From Chloroflexota bacterium (lineage in GTDB: Bacteria; Chloroflexota; Dehalococcoidia; Tepidiformales; Tepidiformaceae), in NCBI GenBank assembly GCA_026710655.1, contig JAPOQN010000005.1, positions 62,001-126,000 on the forward strand: 64,000 nucleotides of DNA, read 5' to 3'. Positions 33,782 to 42,806 of this stretch are shown one piece after another. The translations under genes were made by a program, and so were the position numbers. Numbering within the stretch: the first letter of the stretch is position 1; each line of letters starts with the position of its first letter. The notes under the pieces were generated by a model. That model ran no database searches. It was not told where the DNA came from and saw only the letters and a program-made list of their open reading frames with translations.

Positions 33782-34630
33782 CTAGGCGGAGGGTTCCTCG
33801 AAGAGCTGGAAGAGGACGCCGTTGGTATCGCGCGGGGAGAGGAAGATGTTGCGCTTCCAGCGCTCGCCGCCGACGCCGCCGGGGGGCTCGATGCCGTCGG
33901 CGGCGAAGGCCTCGAGAGCGAGGTCGAGGGACTCGACTTCGCAGGAGACGTGGTGCAGGCCCTTCCCGCGCTTCGCGAGGAAGTCCTGGAGAAAGCCCTC
34001 ATCGCCCAGCGGTTCGAGGATCTCAAACTTGATCTCGCTGTTGGGGATGCGCATGAGGCAACCCTTGTAGCCCTGGTCGGGCACTTCCCAGGGCTCCTCG
34101 ACCTCCATGCCGAAGACGCGCTTCTGCCAGGCCGCCTGCGCCTCAAGATCGGGGGAGCCAAGGGCGATGTGGTCGAGGCGGCGGAAGCCGATCTCGCCGG
34201 CCTCGCCCTGAGTGCCGTTCATCGAGGTACCCGGCCGGGGTTGGTAGAGCTGCCAGAGCACACCGCCGCTGTCGCGGGGGTGGATGTAGGCCATCCACCA
34301 CATGGTGTCCTCGCTGATGCCGCCGAAGGGAGTTATGCCGAGGCGCTCCAACTCCGCCACCGCCTCCTCGATGTCAGGCACCTCGACGGCCAGGTGGTGG
34401 AGGCCGGGGCCGCGCTCGTCGAGGAACTTCTGGACGAAGCTCGCGGGGCCGTCTGGCTGCAGGAACTCCCACTCGGTGGGGGTGTTGCGAATGCGTGAGA
34501 CACAGCCCTCGATAGGGGTTCCCGGCTGGGCTGTGAACAGGCGCAGGGAGCGAAAGCCAAAGAGGCGCTCGAAGCGCTCGCGCTGCAGGCGCCAGTCCTG
34601 CGCGGCCATGCTGATGTGGTTGAAGCTCAT
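33782..34630 (-). CDS. VOC-family (glyoxalase-like) protein, two-domain
   Basis: A 282-residue vicinal-oxygen-chelate protein with two domains, about residues 1-130 and 148-282. Recurring metal-pocket features are GFRSLRLF..., FLDERGPGLHHLAVEVPDI, FRRLDHIALGSPD and FLAKRGKGLHHVSCEVES, so each half has a His and the pair GLHH. It resembles methylmalonyl-CoA epimerase or 4-hydroxyphenylpyruvate dioxygenase-like proteins; the substrate is unknown. The chosen start is the ATG at 34630 (MSFNHISMAAQDW). Confidence 0.8.
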   Translation of the reverse strand: MSFNHISMAAQDWRLQRERFERLFGFRSLRLFTAQPGTPIEGCVSRIRNTPTEWEFLQPDGPASFVQKFLDERGPGLHHLAVEVPDIEEAVAELERLGITPFGGISEDTMWWMAYIHPRDSGGVLWQLYQPRPGTSMNGTQGEAGEIGFRRLDHIALGSPDLEAQAAWQKRVFGMEVEEPWEVPDQGYKGCLMRIPNSEIKFEILEPLGDEGFLQDFLAKRGKGLHHVSCEVESLDLALEAFAADGIEPPGGVGGERWKRNIFLSPRDTNGVLFQLFEEPSA

Positions 34631-34709
34631 GAGGCTGAGCACGGGACCCCCGATCGGGAGCGGAACGGATTCGGCGGTATGGTAGGGAGCAGGGAGCCGC
34701 CGGGCAACG

Positions 34710-35615
34710 ATGGGAGCGATGAGCGCCACGATCGTGGCGAACCCGCGGGCACGGGGGATGCGCCGCTTCGATGCGGAGCGGGCGTTGCGCCGGCTCGGGG
34801 AGCGGGGGCTGGAGGGGCGACTGGAGCTGCCCGACTCGCCGGCGGGGACGGCGGAGGCCGCGGCTCGCGCGGCCGAGCGGGGCGACGCCTTCGTTTTCGT
34901 GCTGGGCGGGGACGGGACGGTGCGGCTGGCGGCGGGGGCGATGGCAGGGTCGGAGTCGGCGCTGGCGGTCCTGCCGGGGGGCACGGCCAACGTCTGGGCA
35001 AAGGAGGCGGGAATCCCGCGGAACCTGCACCGGGCACTCGACGCGCACCTGGACGGCCAGCAGGTGGCCATGGACCTGGGGCGGGCGAACGGGGAGCCTT
35101 TCCTCTTAATGGCAGGCATCGGGTGGGACGCCCAGATAGCAGCGACGGTTACGCCTCCACTCAAACGAAGGCTGGGCGTCCTCGCCTACGTCTTACACGG
35201 GTTGCCAATGCTCCACCGGCTGCGGACAACGAAGACGGCGTGGTTGGCGGAGAGCGAGGCAGCAGTAGAAGAAGTCGGGCTGATGGTGGTGAGCAACACG
35301 CGGCTGTACGGGGGCATCCTCATGTTCTCGCTGGAGGCGAACGCCCGCGACGGGCAGCTCGACGCCTGCATCTTCACGCCACGGAACGCACCTGAAGCGC
35401 TTCGCCACTCGCTCAAGGTGGTGGCGCGCCGGCATCCGGGCGATGCGGGCGTGCGCGAGCTGCGCACATCGCGGTTCGAGGTGTCGACGCCGGGCATCCC
35501 GGTCCAGCTGGACGGGGACGTGGTGGGAGAGACGCCGCTGACGCTCACGGTCGAGCAAGGGGCGCTGAAGATGAGCGTGCCCGCAGGTCCGCTGACGCCG
35601 GTGCTGCGCGGGTAA
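34710..35615 (+). CDS. Diacylglycerol kinase-like lipid kinase
   Basis: A 301-residue lipid kinase of the DAGK catalytic family, which phosphorylates diacylglycerol or a related lipid at the inner membrane. The nucleotide motif FVLGGDGTVRLAAGAM spans residues 63-78 (GGDGT at 66-70) and LPGGTANVWAKEAGIPRNL follows. The C-terminal beta region has the usual VQLDGDVVGETPLTLTV. It begins after the divergent VOC gene and ends two bases before the convergent recF stop. Confidence 0.92.
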   Translation: MGAMSATIVANPRARGMRRFDAERALRRLGERGLEGRLELPDSPAGTAEAAARAAERGDAFVFVLGGDGTVRLAAGAMAGSESALAVLPGGTANVWAKEAGIPRNLHRALDAHLDGQQVAMDLGRANGEPFLLMAGIGWDAQIAATVTPPLKRRLGVLAYVLHGLPMLHRLRTTKTAWLAESEAAVEEVGLMVVSNTRLYGGILMFSLEANARDGQLDACIFTPRNAPEALRHSLKVVARRHPGDAGVRELRTSRFEVSTPGIPVQLDGDVVGETPLTLTVEQGALKMSVPAGPLTPVLRG

Positions 35616-35617
35616 GG

Positions 35618-36784
35618 CTATTCGCCCTCGAAGCGGCCGATGGCGCCGCCAGCGACGACGAAGCGTCCGGCGGCACTCGTGAGGACATCGCGCACACGGT
35701 CGGGGTCGGCGGTGGTGACGATGACCTGCTGGAAGATCTCGAAGGAATCGAGGACGCCGCGGCGGCGCTGTTCGTCGAGCTCGCTCAGCACGTCGTCGAG
35801 GAGGACGACGGGTTCGTCGCCGAGGCAGGTCTGGAGGTAGGCGGCCTCGGCGAAGCGGAGGGAGAGGGCGGCGGTGCGAAGCTGGGCGCGGGAGGCGAAG
35901 GATGCCGCCGAGAAACCGTCGATGAGCACCTCGACATCGTCGCGGTGGGGCCCGGAGAGGGTGACGCCGGCGCCGATCTCGCGGGGGCGGCCGTCGTTGA
36001 GGGCCTGCAGCATGCGGTTCGTCCACTCGGCCTCGTCGATGGGCAGGCCGTCCTCGACGGCCTCGCCGAGAGCGGGCTTGTACGTGAGGTTGATGGTCTC
36101 AGCGTCGTCGCTGAGGCGGCCCATCTGCTCGCTGGCGTAGGGCACGAGCAGGCCGAGGGCATCGGCGCGGCCCTTCATGATGATGCCGCCGGCGTGGGCA
36201 AGCTCCTGGTTCCAGAAGCCGAGCTCGGAGGGGGCGGCCTCGCGGGCCTGGATGCGCTTGAGCAGCCCGTTTCGCTGCTGCAGGACGCGCTGGTAGCGCT
36301 GCATGGCGCGCAGATACCCGCGGTCGACCTGAGAGGCCATCATGTCGAGGTAGCGGCGGCGGAGGATGGGGGGGCCGGCCACGACCTCGATGTCGAGCGT
36401 GGTGAAGAGGACGGCGGCGAGCTCGCCGACGGCATCGGAGGTGCGCTTGGCGAGCCCGTTCACGCGGACGCGTTTGCCGGCTCGCTGGCCCTCGCCGCCG
36501 CGCCCGACGACGGCGACCTCAAGATTGAGGCGGCCGGCGGCGCGCTGGACCTCGGTCTGCAAGCGGGCGACGGGGAACTCGGAATCGAAGATGTCGCGCC
36601 GGACGAGGTCGGAGTCGCTGCTGGCGCGGCTGGAACGGAGGGGGGAGAGCAGGTAGATGGCCTCGAGCAGATTGCTCTTGCCCTGCGCGTTCTCGCCGAC
36701 GAAGAGGTTGAGCCCGCGGTCGAGAGCCAGGTCGACCTGGGCATAGTTGCGGAAGTTCGTGAGGTTGAGGCTGTTGATGTACAC
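35618..36784 (-). CDS. recF: DNA replication and repair protein RecF
   Basis: A 388-residue SMC-like ATPase that loads RecA at gaps with RecO and RecR. N terminus MYINSLNLTNFRNYAQVDL, Walker A VGENAQGKSNLLEAIYLLSPLRS near residues 34-56, signature LSGPHRDDVEVLIDG near 270, and Walker B VVLLDDVLSELDEQRR near 335 are all present. The start is GTG 36784. It is divergent from dnaN at 36971 rather than in the common dnaN-recF order. Confidence 0.97.
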   Translation of the reverse strand: MYINSLNLTNFRNYAQVDLALDRGLNLFVGENAQGKSNLLEAIYLLSPLRSSRASSDSDLVRRDIFDSEFPVARLQTEVQRAAGRLNLEVAVVGRGGEGQRAGKRVRVNGLAKRTSDAVGELAAVLFTTLDIEVVAGPPILRRRYLDMMASQVDRGYLRAMQRYQRVLQQRNGLLKRIQAREAAPSELGFWNQELAHAGGIIMKGRADALGLLVPYASEQMGRLSDDAETINLTYKPALGEAVEDGLPIDEAEWTNRMLQALNDGRPREIGAGVTLSGPHRDDVEVLIDGFSAASFASRAQLRTAALSLRFAEAAYLQTCLGDEPVVLLDDVLSELDEQRRRGVLDSFEIFQQVIVTTADPDRVRDVLTSAAGRFVVAGGAIGRFEGE

Positions 36785-36910
36785 GCAGCGTCCAGGCGGC
36801 GCCCCGCCAGAGCGCCAGAACGCGAATTATAGAGCCCTTGACGTTATGGGGTTATGTTCCATCCGGCGGAAGTATGGGGCTGGAACTGCTCAGGCGCCTA
36901 TACATTCGCC

Positions 36911-36939
36911 TTGTGGGGGGGTAGGGAGCTTCCTATAAT
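36911..36939 (+). promoter_or_regulatory. Predicted sigma-70-like promoter for dnaN
   Basis: TTGTGG (36911-36916), a 17-base spacer, then a perfect TATAAT (36934-36939), about 32 bases before the dnaN ATG. A further TATAAT at 36831-36826 on the other strand, about 42 bases upstream of the recF start, could serve recF. Confidence 0.6.
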
Positions 36940-36970
36940 CGCGCCACAACAAGAACAAGCGAGTAATCGA

Positions 36971-38110
36971 ATGAAGGTTCAGGTCCTGCAGGAGAACCTC
37001 CAGCGGGGGCTGGCGATCGTGGGGCGAGCGGTCGCCACGCGTTCGACCCTGCCCATCACCTCAAACATCCTGATGGCGACGGACGGGGGGCGGCTGCGCC
37101 TCTCGGCGACCGACCTCGACATTTCCATCAGCACCTGGATCGGGGCCAAGATCGAGGAAGAGGGCGCGACGACGATCCCGGCGCGGCTGATCACGGACTT
37201 CGTGGGACAGCTCCCGCCGGCGACCGTTTCCGTGGAGGTTCCGGAGCGCACGCGTCAGGCGAAGCTGGAGTGCGCACGCACGGAGTCGACCATCAACACG
37301 ATGGACGCGGAGGACTTCCCCCGCATCTCGACGATTGACGAGGGGCCCTCGATCGAGCTGGACGCGGCTACGCTGCGGCGCACGATCGATCGGGTGGAGT
37401 TCGCAGCAGCGACAGACGACTCGCGTCCGGTGATCACGGGCGTGAGCATCAAGGGTGAAGAAAGCAAGCTGACGTTCGCGGCCTCGGACGGCTTCCGCCT
37501 GGCGGTCTCGGACATCGAGTTGGGAGCCAAGCAGGCGTTCCCGGTGACGGACCTGAACCTGATCGTTCCGTCGCGGGCCCTGCGCGAGGTGGGGCGGCTG
37601 ATCGGAGATGGCTCGGCGCCGGTGGAGCTGCGCGTGAACGACAAGCAGACGCAGGTGCAGTTCTCGATGACGGACGTGGAGCTGGTGGCACAGTTGATCC
37701 AGGGCACGTTCCCCAACTACAACCAGCTGATCCCGGGCGAGTACAACACCTCGACGGTGGTGGACGTGGACGACTTCATGCGCAGTGCGCGCATCGCGGC
37801 CATCTTTGCGCGGGACGGGAGCGGCATCGTGCGGCTCCAGGTGCAGCCGACCGGCGACGGCGCCTCCGGGAAGCTGGTGATCAGCGCACGGGCGGACGAG
37901 GTAGGGGACAACGAGGGCGAGATCGACGTGAAGGTGGAGGGCGAGGCGGCGAAGATCGCGTTCAACAGCCGCTACCTGGCGGACGTCCTGGGCGTGCTCG
38001 ACGGCGAAGTGCGCCTGGAAACAACGAGCCCCTCAAGCCAGGGCGTGTTCCGCCCGGCGGAGGAAGACGGCTACGTGCACGTCGTCATGCCGATGTTTGT
38101 TCAATGGTGA
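36971..38110 (+). CDS. dnaN: DNA polymerase III beta sliding clamp
   Basis: A 379-residue processivity clamp that encircles DNA as a dimer. MKVQVLQENLQRGLAIVGRAVATRSTLPITSNILMATDGGRLRLSATDLD is the standard N-terminal domain start; DFVGQLPPATVSVEVPE and ALREVGRLIGD mark the middle, and HVVMPMFVQW is close to the consensus end (M-P-M-R-L). The ATG at 36971 has a weak ribosome site but lies in the right place after the TATAAT box. No dnaA gene or DnaA-box cluster was found nearby. Confidence 0.97.
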   Translation: MKVQVLQENLQRGLAIVGRAVATRSTLPITSNILMATDGGRLRLSATDLDISISTWIGAKIEEEGATTIPARLITDFVGQLPPATVSVEVPERTRQAKLECARTESTINTMDAEDFPRISTIDEGPSIELDAATLRRTIDRVEFAAATDDSRPVITGVSIKGEESKLTFAASDGFRLAVSDIELGAKQAFPVTDLNLIVPSRALREVGRLIGDGSAPVELRVNDKQTQVQFSMTDVELVAQLIQGTFPNYNQLIPGEYNTSTVVDVDDFMRSARIAAIFARDGSGIVRLQVQPTGDGASGKLVISARADEVGDNEGEIDVKVEGEAAKIAFNSRYLADVLGVLDGEVRLETTSPSSQGVFRPAEEDGYVHVVMPMFVQW

Positions 38111-38256
38111 TAGACCGGCGTCAGAATCTATGCATTCTGGCGGGCAATCGGGAGATTCGGAAGATTCTGGAGGTTCGGTCGGGAGCATCCCCTCGACCGT
38201 GACATCGTCCCGGGTGGCCGCCACGCTCAGCTGAACGGCCTCCATCACAGGCTCGC

Positions 38257-39305
38257 CTAGTTCGCTCCAAGGGTCTCGACGAGGCTATTGATCGCGGCCA
38301 GCTCATCCTCATTCAGGCACTCGAACAACTCGAAGCCGACCTCGGCCGTCTGGACGAACTCGTCCGGTGAGAGCGTCGACGGGCCGTTGAGGTGGCTCGC
38401 GACGAACGGGACGTACGTCGGACGGGCTGCCACGACCCCGCCGACACACGCGGCAGACTCATCGCTGAGCGGTCCGAGCAACGCCTCGGTGGCGGCAACC
38501 AGGAACGTGGCTGCGCTCTCGATCGCAAGGCAGGCGGCTGCCTCGAAGCCAATGCTCGTCGCCACCAGCGGAGTTGCGGCCTCCATCGCCGCGTAGGACT
38601 CCGCGGAGAGCGTCTCACGCACGCACGTCGCCTGGGACTCGGGCAGCAGGGCGATGAGATCGGCGCCCGTTAACGGGGAGACAGCGTCGATGGCAGTGAA
38701 AGTCTCGATGAGCCAGACGGCCTTCTCGGTGTCTGTCAGGCAGTCGTAGAAGGCGAGGATCGCGGTGTACGTCTCCGTTGGAGGAGTCCGGTTCTCCCCG
38801 GTCCACTCGAGTCCCAGTCGCGCGTAGATGATCTCGGGATGGTTCAGCGCAAGGTCGGTGATACACACCCGGCTCTCCTCGCTGTAGCCCCCGGCGGCCG
38901 CGTTCAGGAACGCGGCACCGGCGAGCACGACGTTCTCCTCCGTCAGGCAGGCGAAGAGGGCGCCGACGCCGAGCTATCGCCACCGCTGCCAGTGGCTGCC
39001 AGCAGGGGTGTGGCGCGCAGGATCTCGTAGACGGCCTCGCCGAAGGCGGCCTTGATGCAGTCGTTCTCCTCCTCGGAGAGCCGGTCCAGGAGGTCTTGTC
39101 CGGTGGTCGACTCGTCGACGACGAAGTCACGCATCGAGGGAGCCGGCTGGACGGCCTCGGGGGTCGCCGTTGGGGTCGCCGGGGCAGGGGACGGGGTGGC
39201 GGTGGCCGGGGGCGGCGTCGGGGTGCTATCGGGCTCGTCCTCCCCGCCGCACGCTACCGCGATGGCGAAGATGGCCAGCAACCCGAAGATGATGCGCACC
39301 ATCAA
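38257..39305 (-). pseudogene. Frameshifted lipoprotein gene of unknown function
   Basis: The first frame (39305 to 38943) gives a lipoprotein start with lipobox AVACGG, a Thr/Pro-rich spacer, then a helical region RLSEEENDCIKAAFGEAVYEIL ending in a premature stop. The second frame (to 38257) takes up the same kind of sequence, LGVGALFACLTEENVVLAGAAFLNAA, without a start of its own. Joining them by one base near 38958-38975 gives a full lipoprotein built of repeated (C)L(T/S)-x-x-E-helical units with paired cysteines. Either a real frameshift or an assembly error. Function not recognised. Confidence 0.7.
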
Positions 39306-39978
39306 CCGCTCCCTCTCGCCTGCCGGGGCAGACGCACAGGCAGTATGCCAGCACGATCGCTACCATTACATGACTTTTGCGGAACTTTCTGTAATTTACT
39401 GTAACTATCCGGGAGACCGCCGGGGAAACGACTGTTCTCGGCAGGGAGGCAAGGGGCAGATCGACTGCGGTTGACGCCCACTCTGTCGCCTCACCCCCCT
39501 CCGTAATGGCGTTCGCTGCCCTGTCGAGCGTGTCAACATCGAACCTGTCGAGGGCCGGGATCACGAGACCGGGCACCCCGCAGCGCCCGGTCTCGTACCC
39601 CCGCTCGCACGGGGGGATGGAAACAAAGGGGCGCCCCGCCGTCCCACCCCGTGCACCGTCAGCCTCGCGGCCGGATCCGGACGCCGCCCCACACTGAACG
39701 TCTACACGTGCCCGGTTATGCCACTGAAGATGTAACTAAGGCGTGATGTCTAGAATGTCACAAGAACTTGTAGCCGCTCGAACAATTTGGCACGATTTGC
39801 CCCTGTTGACGCCGACTCCCGCAGCCCGCCCCCACGTCACGGCCAGCCACCGGGGTCCACTGTGCGATGCGCGGGCGCCTACCGGTGGGCAGGGCCTCCT
39901 GAGAGCGACGTCCAACGCGAGAACGACCCTGCCTCACAGGATGCGTTCTCAGTAACCTCGTCAGCGGTTGGTGCGCTC
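39306..39978. other. Gene-less stretch between two divergent lipoprotein genes
   Basis: No convincing gene was found here. It contains the presumed divergent promoters of the flanking genes (an AT-richer part near 39360-39420), a strong inverted repeat at 39563-39596, and an AT-rich patch around 39710-39790. Frames through it have poor codon bias and no recognisable domains. Confidence 0.6.
39563..39615. terminator. Tandem hairpins (12-bp perfect inverted repeat plus a C5/G5 stem)
   Basis: ACGAGACCGGGC (39563-39574) and GCCCGGTCTCGT (39585-39596) pair perfectly over 12 bases with a ten-base loop. A second, smaller hairpin CCCCC/GGGGG follows at 39598-39615. No U tract follows on either strand, so a plain intrinsic terminator is unlikely; a recombination site or an RNA structure is possible. 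Confidence 0.4.
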
Positions 39979-41115
39979 ATGTTCCGGATGTTTCGGACCT
40001 CAATCGAGATCCTTTTTCTGGTGACGGGATTGCTAGCCATCGCACTTCTGCTTGCCTGCGGCGATGAGCAGTCGTCATCTCCCACCCCGGAAACCCTCTC
40101 CGGCAGCCCTGCCCCTACCAGTGACACAACTACGGAATCCAGCGGCAGTGTGAGCCGCCTGGACGAAGTACGCCGTCGCGGTTACCTCATATGCGCTGGC
40201 AGCGACGCCATTCCCGGTTTCGGTTACCTGGCCGGCGGCGAGAATGCCGGGTTCGACATCGACCTTTGCCGAGCAGTCGCGGCCGCAGTCCTCGGTGACC
40301 CAGGTGCCGTGGAGGTCCGCGTCAGCATTCCCACGGGACTGGGAGACGACCTCCGGTCCGGCGAAGTCGACATGGCGGCGCGCGTGATAACCGCCACCGC
40401 CACCCGTGAGTCCCAGTGGGGAAACTTCGTGCAGACCATGTACTACGACGGTCAGGGCTTTGTCGTTCGGCGCAGCCTCGGAGTGGCCGCCGCACGGGAA
40501 CTTACCGGAGCCTCAGTCTGCGTCACTGCGAACACCACCACCGAGTTGAACATGGCGGACTTCTCCAGGCTGCATGGCTTGGGCCTTCGTGCCGTTGCCT
40601 ACGAAAGAACTGCCGATGCCGTGGACGCCTATCTCGACGGCCATTGCGCCGCGTTCACGACGGACCATTCCGGCCTCTACGCCTACCTGAGCTCCTTTCC
40701 CAATCCGGAAGACCACCTCGTGCTCCCGGACGTCATCTCTGAAGAACCCCTGACTCCAATGGTTCCCCACGGGGATGACCAGTGGCATGACATCGTTTCG
40801 ACGGTGATGGCCATCTTGATCTACGCCGAGGCATACGGGGTGGCGTCCGACAGCGTCCCCACATCAGCTACCGGCGACGCGAAGGTGGACCGGCTATTCG
40901 GCTTCGAAGGATCCTTCGGTCAGGATGGCCTCGGTCTGTCAAGGACCGTAGCCCAGGACGTCATCCGCGGTGTCGGCAACTATGGCGAGATTTACGAACG
41001 GCATCTTGCACCGTTGGGCCTGGAACGCCGTGGGAGCCGCAACGCCCTCTGGGCTGACGCTCCATGCTCCGACTGTCCTCGCGGCGGCCAGATTTACGCA
41101 TTCCCCCTGCGATGA
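39979..41115 (+). CDS. Amino-acid-type ABC solute-binding lipoprotein (SBP family 3)
   Basis: A 378-residue lipoprotein opening with a hydrophobic segment and LLACGDEQ lipobox, then a Ser/Thr linker and an SBP_bac_3 domain. Key blocks are LDEVRRRGYLICAGSDAIPGFGYLAGGENAGFDIDLCRAVAAAVLGD, DDLRSGEVDMAARVITATATRESQWGNF and VDAYLDGHCAAFTTDHSGLYAYLSSF. No permease follows; the gene ends against transposon debris, so the transport operon may have been broken. The ATG at 39979 (MFRMFRTSIEIL) is chosen because the upstream extension is not exported-protein-like. Ligand: probably an amino acid. Confidence 0.88.
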   Translation: MFRMFRTSIEILFLVTGLLAIALLLACGDEQSSSPTPETLSGSPAPTSDTTTESSGSVSRLDEVRRRGYLICAGSDAIPGFGYLAGGENAGFDIDLCRAVAAAVLGDPGAVEVRVSIPTGLGDDLRSGEVDMAARVITATATRESQWGNFVQTMYYDGQGFVVRRSLGVAAARELTGASVCVTANTTTELNMADFSRLHGLGLRAVAYERTADAVDAYLDGHCAAFTTDHSGLYAYLSSFPNPEDHLVLPDVISEEPLTPMVPHGDDQWHDIVSTVMAILIYAEAYGVASDSVPTSATGDAKVDRLFGFEGSFGQDGLGLSRTVAQDVIRGVGNYGEIYERHLAPLGLERRGSRNALWADAPCSDCPRGGQIYAFPLR

Positions 41116-41116
41116 C

Positions 41117-41257
41117 ACCCCGCGGCTGCCCGGGTCCGTCGACCTGCTCACGAACGCGGCCCGTAACTCCGCGGAGTCGTCGGTCATCGGCGTAAGCGCC
41201 GTGCGCGAGGATGTCCATGCAGCCGTCTCGGTATCGGACCGAGGGCGAGGCATTCCG
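41117..41257 (+). pseudogene. Histidine kinase ATPase-domain fragment
   Basis: A short stretch reading DLLTNAARNSAESSVIGVSAVREDVHAAVSVSDRGRGIP. This is the N box (LLTNA-x-x-S) through the G1 box (VSDRGRGIP) of a histidine kinase HATPase_c domain, with no start, no phosphoacceptor domain and no kinase end. At GIP it is joined directly to transposase sequence. It is a remnant of an inserted-into gene. Confidence 0.75.
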
Positions 41258-41263
41258 CATCGC

Positions 41264-41531
41264 ACGCCCGCGATCCAGCGACGGCTGCAACGCCACCCGC
41301 GGTCCACGTTTCACTACACCCCGATCTACAGTTCATGGATGAATCTGGTCGAGCGCTGGTTCGCCGAACTCACCACCAAGTGGCTCAGGGCGCGGCGCCC
41401 ACCACAGCGTTGCCGACCTCGTCAGTTCGCTCCACAGTTGGATCGCCAACTGGAACGAGCATCCGCGCCCCTTCATCTGGCACAAGACCGCTGACCAGAT
41501 ATTCGACAACCCCACCAGCTATCTCAACCGC
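41264..41531 (+). mobile_element. IS630-family transposase 3' remnant, frameshifted
   Basis: The sequence first reads HYTPIYSSWMNLVERWFAEL, which is the IS630 DDE region (SW-N-VER-F). After a one-base slip near 41395 another frame continues HHSVADLVSSLHSWIANWNEHPRPFIWHKTADQI, the standard C-terminal end. No 5' half, inverted repeats or target duplication are seen, so it is a decayed copy fused to a histidine kinase fragment. Confidence 0.85.
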
Positions 41532-41613
41532 GCTCCCGCGGGCTTCGCAGGTCGCGACAGAGTCCTCGGTGTTCTTCGTGTCCGGGGGGGCAGCGGGACC
41601 GGCGGGAGCGGTG

Positions 41614-41859
41614 CTACTCGGCGACGAACAGGGCATAGAAGTCGGCTATGCCGAGCACGCGCTGCAGGCGTCGCCGCAGCTGCGGGGAGGGGTTTGCCCT
41701 GCCGCTGATCAGCCGGGAGAGGTGGCCCGAGGAGACTCCTACCTGGCGGGCCAACTCGTTCTGGGAGATGTCTTGCTCCTCGAGAAACGCCCACACCGGC
41801 GCCGGGTTGAGCCTGACCCGCAGCGGGCTGAGCGTGTATTTCGCTTTGCCTCCACTCAC
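41614..41859 (-). CDS. XRE-family helix-turn-helix protein
   Basis: An 81-residue DNA-binding protein. LEEQDISQNELARQVGVSSGHLSRLISGRANPSPQLRRRLQRVLGI is a typical Cro/C1-type HTH with the recognition helix SSGHLSRLISGR. Its length is minimal for a stand-alone regulator. The start is GTG 41859 without a strong ribosome site, six bases after the stop of a possible small membrane protein. Its neighbours are decayed mobile DNA, so it may be a leftover of an element or toxin-antitoxin module. Confidence 0.8.
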   Translation of the reverse strand: MSGGKAKYTLSPLRVRLNPAPVWAFLEEQDISQNELARQVGVSSGHLSRLISGRANPSPQLRRRLQRVLGIADFYALFVAE

Positions 41860-41865
41860 CCGGCG

Positions 41866-42000
41866 CTACCCGTACTCACCGTCAGCAGCGGACAGGGCCG
41901 CGAAGAGGACGGCCGCGAGGGCGTAGATGAGCAGCGCCACGGGGCGGCCGGAGAGCCGCCCGCGCGGCGCCGAGTCCGGGGCCGGGTGCCCGCTGCTCAA
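41866..42000 (-). CDS. Possible small membrane protein upstream of the HTH gene
   Basis: A 44-codon frame (TTG start at 42000) with one hydrophobic segment, VALLIYALAAVLFAALSAA, then ADGEYG and the stop. The ribosome site is poor and no family is recognised. It stops six bases before the HTH start, the arrangement expected of a co-transcribed pair. Frame length alone could be chance in GC-rich DNA. Confidence 0.3.
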   Translation of the reverse strand: MSSGHPAPDSAPRGRLSGRPVALLIYALAAVLFAALSAADGEYG

Positions 42001-42806
42001 TGCGTCAGCCCCCGCGGGTCGCAAGCGGCGCGACCGGAGGCGGCGTGGTGCAGGGGAGGGGGTTCCAGCACGTTACCGCTCACCAATCTGCCTACGCCGA
42101 CCTGCGCTGTGAACGCACCGCTGGCGGCGCGCAAGACTCAAGGCCGAGTATACCGCCAGGTAACGGCAGCATGTGTGTGTTAATCGTGTTAAGGAATCTA
42201 TGTTTCGTATTTTTCTTGTGTGGTTGAACGAAACCAGCCCCACCTACGCGGCCTAGCGACGGCGGGGCGGGAGTGGCAGCGGTCGGGACGGGAGGCGGGG
42301 CGACCGACCCGCACCATTTGAGCGATCGACAGGGGATGCACGATGATCAGGCAGAACGCCACCCTGTGGCTGGTCTTCTGTTGAGCAGGCGGGCCGCTCC
42401 GCTCCCGGGACTGGCGGTCCCTACACGGGGCGCAGGAACTGTTCCCGCACGCAGGACGTGACTCCGTCGTCTGCCCGCACCCGCAGCCAGCCCGCGCAGC
42501 GAGGGTGCGGCCGGGCGCTGAGGGGACGGCAACACAAGGTACTCAAGCCCCCTCCCGCAGCTCTTTCGTCGTTCGGTGGCCAACAGGGCGACCTTCAGTC
42601 CCCAGGGCGACCGTCTCGCTCTCGGGGTGACCGGTTTCCGGCCGTGGTGGGCAACCAGCGGTCGAGAGCCTCGACCACGCGAGCTCCGCGGAACGTCGCT
42701 TGAACCGTCTTCGAGGCGACCTGGCGCTCACTCCCCCGCCGCAGTCTGTATTCTTCAGCAACGCCGTGGGCGGTCGGGCAGCGCTGCGCGGCGACGGGGG
42801 GAACCG
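42001..42806. other. Gene-less region after mobile-element debris
   Basis: About 0.8 kb with no frame that I can support. An AT-richer patch lies near 42170-42230. Frames here are arginine/proline-rich shadows. It joins the remnants on the left to the DUF35 gene on the right and probably holds that gene's promoter, which I cannot place. Confidence 0.6.

Noticed and set aside
36838-36843. TTGACG as a second dnaN -35 box
   Set aside because: No matching -10 box at 16-18 bases; the TTGTGG/TATAAT pair fits better.
38943-38990. Second in-frame UGA/Sec candidate in the lipoprotein gene
   Set aside because: The two halves are in different frames, so it is a frameshift and not a recoded UGA; no CxxU context.
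42273-42583. Short frames in the region after IS630 debris
   Set aside because: No conserved features, ribosome site or codon bias.
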